From positions 83,692-147,691 of the forward strand of contig NZ_JSBN01000026.1 of assembly GCF_000797515.1 (NCBI RefSeq): 64,000 nt of DNA, read 5' to 3'. Each line of letters begins with the position of its first letter. Within the stretch, counting starts at the first letter, position 1. A model generated the notes under the pieces. The model was not told the DNA's origin, did not search any database, and saw only the letters and a list, made by a program, of their open reading frames with translations. This DNA is from Sphingomonas sp. Ant H11 (GTDB taxonomy: Bacteria; Pseudomonadota; Alphaproteobacteria; Sphingomonadales; Sphingomonadaceae). The translations under genes and the position numbers were made by a program. Shown piece after piece: positions 55,888-63,573 of the stretch.

Positions 55888-56493
55888 ATGGCAAAACAAC
55901 AGGCGCAGGCAAATGCCGATCAGTCAGAGCGTCTGTCGAAACACGACTGGATCGTGGCCGCGCTGCAAGAAGTCGGGAATGGTGGCGTCGCGCAGGTCCG
56001 CATCGAGGTGCTGGCACGCGCCCTGGGCGTGACGAAGGGCAGCTTCTACTGGCATTTCAAGGACCGCGACGCGCTGCTGGGCGAAATGCTCCGGTTCTGG
56101 CAGCAAAGCCTGACTTCAGCGGTGGGCCGCTTCGTGCGCACGAAGATCGAGACACCCCGCGACCGTCTCTCATACCTTCTAGGACTTGCATCGGAAGATC
56201 GCAGCGACGTCCCCGGCGGAACGATCGAACATGCGCTGCGCGAATGGGCGCGGTCTTCCGAACTGGCGCGCCGCGCCATCTCCGAGGTCGATAGTGAGCG
56301 ACTCGCGATCATCGCCGAAATCTACCGCGACATGGGGATGAGCAAATCTCGCGCCGCCGCCGCCGCGCTGCTCGCGCTGTCGCATCTCATCGGAGTCAAC
56401 GTCATTCACCGAGATGTCGGACTTCAGGCCTTTCGGGCGCAGCGGGAGGTCTGTTTGGAATTCCTTCTCGAACTTCCCGAACGGATGCAGTGA
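55888..56493 (+). CDS. TetR-family transcriptional regulator
   Basis: A 201-residue regulator with N-terminal helix-turn-helix (DWIVAALQEVGNGGVAQVRIEVLARALGVTKGSFYWHFKDRDALLGEML), the TetR hallmark, and a helical ligand domain. I chose ATG 55888 with GGAGG 11 nt before it; a longer frame from 55810 lacks family sequence. It is placed between the quinone oxidoreductase and an IclR gene. Palindromes with short spacers, like the six repeats in this cluster, are typical TetR targets. Confidence 0.9.
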   Translation: MAKQQAQANADQSERLSKHDWIVAALQEVGNGGVAQVRIEVLARALGVTKGSFYWHFKDRDALLGEMLRFWQQSLTSAVGRFVRTKIETPRDRLSYLLGLASEDRSDVPGGTIEHALREWARSSELARRAISEVDSERLAIIAEIYRDMGMSKSRAAAAALLALSHLIGVNVIHRDVGLQAFRAQREVCLEFLLELPERMQ

Positions 56494-56503
56494 CTTCATA
56501 CTG

Positions 56504-57283
56504 ATGGCCGGGCCGAACCGTCCCTATCGAGAGGTTCGGGCTCTGGAACGCGGGCTTGCGTTGCTGGACGCGATGGCGGACATGGGCTGGTCATCGCCGA
56601 CCGCGCTCGCAAACCGGGCCGGCATCGACCGCTCCAGCGTCTATCGGTTGCTGGCGACATTGGCCGCGGCAGGGTTCGCCGTGCGCCGCGACGACGGTCG
56701 CTATTATCTGGCGCCGAAGGTGCAACGGATCGGGCTGGAGATTCGGCAAGACGATCTTGAACCGCAGGCCGCACAGTCTGAATTGGATGTGCTTGTCGTC
56801 CGAATCGGCTGGCCGAGCGACTACGCCGTCATCAAGGACGGGCGCCTGACGATCGCCGCTTCCACGCACCCGCGTACTACAATGACGGTTTTCCGCCGGC
56901 TCATCGGACAGCATCGCCCCCTGCTGCGCTCTGCCCTGGGCCGTGCGATGCTGGCGGCAATGGACGATGGGCAGCTTGCGCAAACGCTTGAACTGGTGCG
57001 CGCCGCAGCGGGGGAAGACGCTAGTGAGATCGAAGTTGATGGCGCAGTTACCCGGGCCATTGAGCAGACGCGGCGGGATGGATTCGGCGCCAGCCATGGC
57101 CTGATCGAATCCGGTACTAGCGCAATCGCACTCCCGGTGCGCCGAGACGCGAATGTTATCGGTGCGGTCAACATCGTTTTCTTTTCTTCGGTGCTGACGC
57201 CGGCGGTCGCGGCAGCTCGATTTCTGCAGCCGTTGCGCGACTGCGTCGAGCGGCTCGAAGCGAGAATCGGTTTCCTCAACTGA
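56504..57283 (+). CDS. IclR-family transcriptional regulator (MhpR/PcaR-like), intact
   Basis: A 259-residue protein: winged helix at the start (REVRALERGLALLDAMADMGWSSPTALANRAGIDRSSVYRLLATLAAAGFAVR), then the IclR ligand-binding domain (RPLLRSALGRAMLAAM, ETSGTSAIALPVRRD-type block near 200, IGAVNIVFFSSVL). IclR members of this group activate meta-cleavage genes when bound to an aromatic acid. It is the intact counterpart of the broken copy at 41.7-42.5 kb and lies directly before the monooxygenase operon. Confidence 0.9.
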   Translation: MAGPNRPYREVRALERGLALLDAMADMGWSSPTALANRAGIDRSSVYRLLATLAAAGFAVRRDDGRYYLAPKVQRIGLEIRQDDLEPQAAQSELDVLVVRIGWPSDYAVIKDGRLTIAASTHPRTTMTVFRRLIGQHRPLLRSALGRAMLAAMDDGQLAQTLELVRAAAGEDASEIEVDGAVTRAIEQTRRDGFGASHGLIESGTSAIALPVRRDANVIGAVNIVFFSSVLTPAVAAARFLQPLRDCVERLEARIGFLN

Positions 57284-57304
57284 CTGTTCACCAGACGAAC
57301 AGTC
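57282..57304. terminator. hairpin right after the IclR gene
   Basis: GACTGTTC (57282-57289) and GAACAGTC (57297-57304) form a perfect 8-bp stem with a 7-nt loop, starting inside the IclR stop codon. There is no T tract behind it, so it may be a weak terminator, an mRNA-stability element or an operator. Confidence 0.35.
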
Positions 57305-57341
57305 GGGAAGTTCGGCTTGGGGCAACCAGTCGCCCGGGATT

Positions 57342-57359
57342 AGATACTCTCACGTACGG
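57342..57359. promoter_or_regulatory. catabolic operator, copy 5
   Basis: AGATAC-TCTCAC-GTACGG, 25 nt before the ATG of the monooxygenase gene. Left half matches the shared pattern; the right half has C for T. Confidence 0.45.
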
Positions 57360-57384
57360 TATTTCGATCGGCGGGAGAGAGTGG

Positions 57385-58871
57385 ATGGGTGTGCGGACCG
57401 GGGCCGAGTATCTGCAGGGGTTGCGATCGAGTCCGCGCGACGTATGGGTTGGCGGTCAGCGAGTCGACAACGTCGCCGATCACCCGGCGTTCTGCGCGGT
57501 CGCGCGCGAGATTGCGGCGCTGTATGACATGCAGCACCAGCCCGAGCATCGCGACAGCCTGACCGCGCTCGACGCTGTCACCGGCGAGCGCTGCGGAATC
57601 GCGTTCGAGCCCGCGCAGACCGTCGACGACCTGCGCAGGCGGCGCGAAGGGTTCAGGCTTTGGGCGGAGGCGAGCTTCGGCCTGCTCGGGCGGTCCCCCG
57701 ATTTCCTCAATACCACCCTGCTGGCGCTCTGGGAGGACCGGAGCGTCTTTGGCGAGGCCGGCGAGCGATATGCGGACAACGTCGCGTCGTATTACGATCA
57801 CGTGCGCCGCCACGACCTGTTTCTCAGCCATGCGCTGGTCCCGCCGCAGAACGATCGCACCAAACAGAGCCACGAACAGGGTTCACTTCACTTGCGTGTC
57901 ACCGGCGAGGAAGATGACGGAATCCGCATCAGCGGCGCCAGGATGATCGCCACGCTAGGGCCGGTCGCCGATGAAATCCTGCTGTACAATTTGCCCGGCA
58001 TGAAGCCCGGCGACGAGGACCATGCGCTGATCTGTGCGGTGCCCGCCGGTGCGCCGGGCCTGCGCCAGATCTGCCGCGAGCCCTACGTGATCGCTGGCGA
58101 ACGTGCGGCGTTCGACCATCCGTTGTCGACGCGGTTCGAGGAAAGTGACTCGCTCCTGGTGTTCCACGACGTGTTCGTGCCCTGGGAGCGGGTTTTCAGC
58201 TACCGCGACGTCAAGTTGTCGGGGGACATGTATTTCCGCACCGCGATCCGCAACCACACGGCCTACCAGACCAATACACGCGCCTTGGCGAAGATGCAGT
58301 TCGCCACCGGCCTCGCCATGGCGGTCGCGCGGTCGATCGGTGCCGACGCCTTCCTGCATGTGCAGCACATGCTGGGGGAATGCATCGGCTATGTCGAGCA
58401 TCTCAAGAGCGGACTGGCACGCGCCGAGGTCGAGGCGGAGCGAACCGCGAGCGGTACGCTCCGGCCTGCGCTCGCGCCGCTCCAGACGCTGCGGACGATG
58501 CTGCCGCAAGCCTATCCGCGCGTGATCGAAATCCTCCAGACGATCGGCGCCGGCGGGTTCATGCTGATGCCGTCGGGCGCGATCTGGCGGCGGAGGAGAT
58601 CGCGGGCGATACCGCGACCTATTATGCCGGCGCGCAGCTGCCGTCGATCGATCGGGTGAAGCTGTTCAAGCTCGCCTGGGATCTGGCCGGCGAGGCGTTT
58701 GGCCAGCGGCTCGTCCAGTATGAGCGCTATTATGCCGGCGATCCCGTCCGCAACATCGCCGGCACCTATCTGGCGGTTGACGACACCGATTACCGGCGGT
58801 TGGTGGATGCGGCTCTGGCGCTGGCAGGGGAGCCGCAACCCGCAGGGGCCGCGCCAGGATCGGGGGCGTGA
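57385..58871 (+). pseudogene. HpaB-type flavin-dependent aromatic monooxygenase (oxygenase component), one frameshift
   Basis: ATG 57385 has GGGAGAG upstream. Most of the 4-hydroxyphenylacetate 3-monooxygenase-like protein is intact: YLQGLRSSPRDVWVGGQRV, SHALVPPQNDRTKQSHEQGSLHLRVTGEEDDGIRISGARMIATLGPVADEI, FHDVFVPWERVFSY, RNHTAYQTNTRALAKMQFATGLA. At about 58579 one G is missing (MPSGRDLAAEE), and the end (GDTATYYAGAQLPSIDRVKLFKLAWDLAGEAFGQR...) is in the next frame to 58871. Restored about 495 residues, family about 500-520. It hydroxylates a phenol to a catechol with FADH2 from the next gene. Confidence 0.9.
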
Positions 58872-59368
58872 ACGGCCGGTCCGAGGGGCAGGCTTCACCC
58901 TGCGTTAGCGCGGATTCGTTCCGCGGCGCGATGGCGTGCCTGGCCAGTGGTGTGACCGTGATCTCCACTCGGGACGCGCAGGGCGCGCCCCACGGCGTCA
59001 CCGTCAGTTCGTTCGTTTCGCTGTCACTCGACCCGCCCCTGGTGCAGTGGAGCCTGCGTCGAACCGCGCCCTCTTATGCGGTTTTCAGCAAGGCGCGCCA
59101 CTTCGCGGCCAACATCCTGGCCGCCGACCAGGAGGAGGTGTCCCGGCGATTCTGCGCTCCGGTCGATCGCTTCGCTGCGCTCCGTGCGGCGACTGGCATG
59201 GCAGACATACCCCTGTTGCCGGGCGCGCTCGCATGGATCGAATGCGAGAGGGTCGACGAGTTTCCCGGCGGTGATCATGCGATCTTTCTGGGCCGCGTAA
59301 TGCGCGCGCGCCACCACGACAGGCCGCCGCTCGTCCACTGGCGAGGTGGCTATCACAACATCGCCTGA
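58868..59368 (+). CDS. flavin reductase (HpaC type)
   Basis: A 166-residue FMN-binding-split-barrel reductase starting at GTG 58868 (4-nt overlap). Blocks: SFRGAMACLASGVTVISTRDAQGAPHGVTVSSFVSLSLDPPLVQWSLRRTAPSY, FAANILAADQEEVSRRF and the end HDRPPLVHWRGGYHNI. It supplies reduced flavin to the HpaB-type oxygenase before it. Confidence 0.92.
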   Translation: MNGRSEGQASPCVSADSFRGAMACLASGVTVISTRDAQGAPHGVTVSSFVSLSLDPPLVQWSLRRTAPSYAVFSKARHFAANILAADQEEVSRRFCAPVDRFAALRAATGMADIPLLPGALAWIECERVDEFPGGDHAIFLGRVMRARHHDRPPLVHWRGGYHNIA

Positions 59369-59398
59369 CCCCCACAGCAACGACAACAGGATACGCCA

Positions 59399-60286
59399 AT
59401 GGAAACGCCGTACCACAGCATCTGGACCGATCTCGGTCCCACCGAGTTCCGTCAGGGCTTCATCGACGCCGGCGGTGTCCGAACGCGGTTCATCAGCGCC
59501 GGCGACAGCGACAAGCCGCTGCTGCTGCTGCTCCATGGCACCGGCGGCCATGCGGAAGCCTATGTGCGCAACTTCGCCGCGCATGCGGAGCACTTCTGGA
59601 CCGTGGCGATCGACAGCGTTGGGCATGGCTGGAGCGACAAGCCGACCGGCGGTTATGAAATTTGCGATTACGCGAGGCACGTGCTGGCAGCGATGAAAGC
59701 GCTCGGGCGCGAGCGGGCGCACGTCTCGGGCGAATCGCTCGGAGGCTGGATCGCGACTTATCTTGCGGTGAACCACCCGGATGCGGTGGACCGGGTCGTG
59801 CTCAATACCGCGGGCGGCTGGACCGCGCACCCGGAGGTGATGGAGCGGATCAGGCGCTTGTCGATGCGGGCGGTGGAGCATCCCGATCCTGCGATGATTC
59901 GCGAGCGCCTCGAGATGCTGATGCACGACAAGACCAAGGTCACCGACGATCTCGTCGAGGTGCGCCGGCGCATCTACAGCCAGCCGGGTTTCGCAGCTGT
60001 GATGCGCGAGATCCTGTGCCTTCAGGACATGGAGATCCGGCGGCGCAATATGGTCACGCCCGAACAATATGCGTCGATCAAGGCGCCAACGCTGGTGTTG
60101 TGGACCTCGCATGATCCCACCGCGACCGCAGTCGAAGGCAAGCAGATCGCCGACATGATTCCGGGCAGCCAGTTCGCCGTGATGAACGAGTGTGGGCACT
60201 GGCCGCAATATGAGGATGCGGACACGTTCAACCGTATCCACCTGGCGTTCCTGCTCGGTCGCGACGCCGGCATCGGGGGAGAATAG
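59399..60286 (+). CDS. meta-cleavage product hydrolase, second copy
   Basis: A 295-residue alpha/beta-hydrolase: LLLHGTGGHAEAYVRNF, nucleophile in SGESLGGWIATYLA, Asp in LWTSHDPTATAVEG, His in NECGHWPQYED. The HG-TGGHAEAY region and length place it with MhpC/BphD-type C-C hydrolases. It lies between the flavin reductase and the second MhpB gene, so it most likely acts on that enzyme's product. Diverged from the copy at 45.4 kb. Confidence 0.88.
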   Translation: METPYHSIWTDLGPTEFRQGFIDAGGVRTRFISAGDSDKPLLLLLHGTGGHAEAYVRNFAAHAEHFWTVAIDSVGHGWSDKPTGGYEICDYARHVLAAMKALGRERAHVSGESLGGWIATYLAVNHPDAVDRVVLNTAGGWTAHPEVMERIRRLSMRAVEHPDPAMIRERLEMLMHDKTKVTDDLVEVRRRIYSQPGFAAVMREILCLQDMEIRRRNMVTPEQYASIKAPTLVLWTSHDPTATAVEGKQIADMIPGSQFAVMNECGHWPQYEDADTFNRIHLAFLLGRDAGIGGE

Positions 60287-60288
60287 CG

Positions 60289-61236
60289 ATGCCGTTCGCC
60301 CTCGCCTGTGCCTCGCACTCCCCCGTCATGCTCAACCCGGAACTCGCGGACGATGCCACTTGCATGGCGGTGAAGGCGTCTTTCGACCGGATGGCCAACT
60401 TCGTCGAAGACTTTGCCCCCGATCACATCATCCAGTTCGCGCCTGACCATTTTCACGGTTTCAACTACGGTCTGATGCCGAGCTTCTGCGTTGGGACGGC
60501 TGCGCGTTCCTATGGTGACTGGGCAACGTCAGACGAACCGCTGAAGGTCGATGAAGTGTTCGCGCTGCAGGTGCTCGACGCGGTACGTGCAGGAGACGTG
60601 GACGCAGCGCTTTCCTACGCGATGGTGGTTGATCACGGCTTCGTGCAGATGTGGGAACTGATGTTCGGCCGGGCGGACCGCTATCCCGTTGTGCCGATCT
60701 TCGTGAACTGCGCCGCCCCGCCGCTGCCGACCTATCGCCGCGCGCATCTGCTGGGTGAAGCGGTAGGACGTTTCGCGCGACGCTGCAGCCTGCGCATCCT
60801 GTTCGCCGCATCGGGCGGGCTGTCCCACGACCCCTTGGTGCCCCAGATCGCTGGCGCGAGCCCGGAAGTGCGGGCCCGCCTGACCGGGGCGGCAGCGCTG
60901 ACCCGTGACGAGCAGCGAGCACGGGAAACTAAGGTTCTTGCCGTCGCAGCGGGCGCCGCGCGCGGGGAGGGGCCGGTACGGCCGCTCAATCCGGCCTGGG
61001 ACGCTTGTGTCCTGGAAATGATCGCGGCGCAGGACTGGGAGGCTCTCGACGCCTTGGATACCGCGGCGGTCGACGCGGTCGCGGGTTCGGGAGCCAACGA
61101 ACTCTTGGCATGGGTCGCCGCGTCCGCAGCGATGGGAGCAACGGGTCAATACCGTGTCGCACAGAAAGAATATCGGCCGGCGCCGGGATGGATCTCTGGT
61201 GTCGCGCACCTCACCGCCACGGGCGAGCAAACATAA
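60289..61236 (+). CDS. MhpB-like extradiol dioxygenase, second copy
   Basis: A 315-residue type II extradiol dioxygenase paralogous to the one at 42.6 kb: CASHSPVM (His10), FAPDHFHGFNYGLMPSFCVGT (His54), MVVDHGFVQMWELMFG, FVNCAAPPLPTYRRAHLLGEAVGRFARR and ASGGLSHDPLVP. Same active-site pattern, differing mainly in the C-terminal third. Starts 2 nt after the hydrolase stop. Completes a monooxygenase-hydrolase-dioxygenase unit. Confidence 0.9.
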   Translation: MPFALACASHSPVMLNPELADDATCMAVKASFDRMANFVEDFAPDHIIQFAPDHFHGFNYGLMPSFCVGTAARSYGDWATSDEPLKVDEVFALQVLDAVRAGDVDAALSYAMVVDHGFVQMWELMFGRADRYPVVPIFVNCAAPPLPTYRRAHLLGEAVGRFARRCSLRILFAASGGLSHDPLVPQIAGASPEVRARLTGAAALTRDEQRARETKVLAVAAGAARGEGPVRPLNPAWDACVLEMIAAQDWEALDALDTAAVDAVAGSGANELLAWVAASAAMGATGQYRVAQKEYRPAPGWISGVAHLTATGEQT

Positions 61237-61259
61237 GCATTGACAAGAATGGACCATAA

Positions 61260-61277
61260 ACATACGCCGCCGTATTG
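61260..61277. promoter_or_regulatory. catabolic operator, copy 6
   Basis: ACATAC-GCCGCC-GTATTG, 70 nt before the TonB receptor ATG. A TTGACA overlaps its right edge (61275-61280) and could be the -35 of the receptor promoter. Confidence 0.6.
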
Positions 61278-61347
61278 ACACGCGGGAAGTCCGCCGGATG
61301 AGCTGCGCGTATCTTGGTGTTGCCCAACGAGGCAAGGGGAGAGGAAT

Positions 61348-63549
61348 ATGGGAATGCAGGTTCTGAAGCGGCCGTTCGCATTATTTTGCGCGGTGAGTTT
61401 CCCGGCGATCGCGCAGGCGCAAGCGGTCGCGCCAGTTCCTTCCGCTGCGGCCACGCCGCAGGACACGCCAGCGGCTCCCGCCGCGACCCCGCCCGATAAC
61501 AGCGGCATTGCCGACATCGTGGTCACCGCTACGCGCCGTGAAGAACGGCTTCAAAACATTCCAGTGACGGTGACGGCGATCGGTGGCGATGCACTCGAAA
61601 ATACGGGCGTGCGCGAGGTCCGCAGCCTTACCCAGATCATTCCGGCATTCAACGGCGGTCGTAACCAGAACGTGATGCAGCCGAGCATTCGCGGAGTCGG
61701 TTCGGCAGGGAATTCTACCGGGGACGAGAGTAATGTCGCGATCTACGTCGATGGCGTCTATCAGGCGGACCCATATTCGACGCAGATCGACCTCGTCCAG
61801 GTCGAGCGGGTCGAGGTGTTGCGCGGCCCGCAGGGCACCGTGTTCGGCCGCAATGCCACTGGCGGGCTGGTCAACGTCATCACGCCGGATCCCAGTTTCA
61901 CGACGAGTGGCCGGATCGCCGCGCGCTACGGTCGCTCCCGAGAAGAGGCGAATGACGTCGATGTTCGCGGTTATGTGACCGGAGGGCTTGGCAAAACAGT
62001 CGCAGCCGATCTTGCGGTGTTATACCGCAAGAGCGACGGTTACATCAGTGACCTCAACACCGGTGGAACGTTGGGCGCTGCGCGGACGATTTCGCTACGC
62101 AGCAAGCTAATGTTCGAACCCAGCGATTCGGCAAAAATCATCCTGACCGCGGCGTATGTCGATACGAAAGATCAGGTGGCGTCGCAGCAGCCGTTCCGGG
62201 GAAACACCGCCGGTGCGCCATTTCCGGGAGTGATTATTCCTGACCAGGCTTGGGAGGCATCGCTCAATGGGCGCGGGAGATCCGACTACAACCGGTTCGA
62301 TCTGTCGCTGCGCACGCAGTTCGATCTGGGCGGCGTGAACCTGGAGACTACCGGCGCCTTCATGACGACGCGTGTCAATCAATACGCCGATTCGGACGCC
62401 TCGAACATTCTGCTGGGCTATACTGACATGCGGGTCCGGCCCAAGACGTATAGCCAGGAGGTGCGGCTGCTTTCCACCGGTGTCGGGCGGTTCAAATGGA
62501 TCCTCGGAGCCTATGCGTTTCGCCTGACCGGCGAACAGCCGGTGTTCATCTACAGCGCGGTATCTCCCACTGCGGTGCCGAGCCAAACACTACTTGAGCC
62601 GAAGGTCACGACAACCTCCTTTGCAGGCTTTGCGGAGGGCACTTACGAGATCGTCGATTCGCTCTTTCTGACCGGCGGTGTGCGCTACACGACCGAGAAA
62701 CGGACATTCGAGCAATCGGTCAATGGCACACCGCTGCCGTTCGGCACCGCCCGCAAATCATTTAACAAATTTACCTATCGCGCTGCGCTGCGATATAATT
62801 TTGCCGATCACGCCAATGTGTACGCAAGCTACGGCACCGGCTTCAAGAGCGGGGTGTTCAACACTTTCGGCACGTCGCCGATCGCGGTGAATCCGGAGTC
62901 GATCAAGGCGGCCGAAATCGGGTTGAAGGTCGACCCCGCGTCATGGCTCAGGACCAACCTGTCGGCCTATCGCTATGACTATAGCGACCTGCAGGTGACG
63001 GCGCGTTCGGCCGGCAATGCTTTCATCTTGCAGAATGCGGCGACGGCGAAGATCTACGGCGGGGAGCTGGAAGTCACCGTTGTCCCCATACGCGACCTCA
63101 ACCTCCGCGCGTCCGCGGTCTACACACATGCCGAGTATGACAAGTTTCCGCAGGCCCAGGTCTTCATCCCCAAGTCAACCGGCGGCAATATCGTTAGCTC
63201 CGCAGATGTTTCTGGCAAATGGATGATCCGCACGCCGCGCTATACCTTCAATCTGGGCGGCACGTATGGCGTCGACATCGGCAAAAGCCGCCTCACCGCG
63301 AGCGCGAACCTGTTCCACAGCGGCAAGGTCTATTACGACTTCCTTAATTCGCTGGTGCAGAATTCCTATACGATGCTGTCCGGGGAGATCGGCTTGCGCC
63401 TTCCCGGCGAGAAGATCAGCTTCAATTTGTTTGCCAGCAATCTGACGAACGCGAAGGTGGCGCAGCAAATCTCCCCGGGTCCGCTTGGCACCTATATCAT
63501 CTACGAACGTCCGCGGCGCGTCGGCATCGGTGCGGAAATCCGCTTCTAG
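61348..63549 (+). CDS. TonB-dependent outer-membrane receptor
   Basis: A 733-residue receptor: signal peptide (cleavage near AIAQAQA), Pro/Ala-rich linker, TonB box/plug start DIVVTATRREERLQNIPVTVTAIGG, plug with VYVDGVYQADPYSTQIDLVQVERVEVLRGPQGTVFGRNATGGLVNVITP, a 22-strand barrel and the terminal aromatic (GAEIRF). ATG 61348 or 61354; the second is better spaced from GAGAGG. In sphingomonads such receptors import aromatic substrates as well as iron chelates. Its place under a cluster operator suggests uptake of the pathway substrate. Confidence 0.93.
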   Translation: MGMQVLKRPFALFCAVSFPAIAQAQAVAPVPSAAATPQDTPAAPAATPPDNSGIADIVVTATRREERLQNIPVTVTAIGGDALENTGVREVRSLTQIIPAFNGGRNQNVMQPSIRGVGSAGNSTGDESNVAIYVDGVYQADPYSTQIDLVQVERVEVLRGPQGTVFGRNATGGLVNVITPDPSFTTSGRIAARYGRSREEANDVDVRGYVTGGLGKTVAADLAVLYRKSDGYISDLNTGGTLGAARTISLRSKLMFEPSDSAKIILTAAYVDTKDQVASQQPFRGNTAGAPFPGVIIPDQAWEASLNGRGRSDYNRFDLSLRTQFDLGGVNLETTGAFMTTRVNQYADSDASNILLGYTDMRVRPKTYSQEVRLLSTGVGRFKWILGAYAFRLTGEQPVFIYSAVSPTAVPSQTLLEPKVTTTSFAGFAEGTYEIVDSLFLTGGVRYTTEKRTFEQSVNGTPLPFGTARKSFNKFTYRAALRYNFADHANVYASYGTGFKSGVFNTFGTSPIAVNPESIKAAEIGLKVDPASWLRTNLSAYRYDYSDLQVTARSAGNAFILQNAATAKIYGGELEVTVVPIRDLNLRASAVYTHAEYDKFPQAQVFIPKSTGGNIVSSADVSGKWMIRTPRYTFNLGGTYGVDIGKSRLTASANLFHSGKVYYDFLNSLVQNSYTMLSGEIGLRLPGEKISFNLFASNLTNAKVAQQISPGPLGTYIIYERPRRVGIGAEIRF

Positions 63550-63573
63550 GTAGCGGGGACCGACGAGGCCGGC

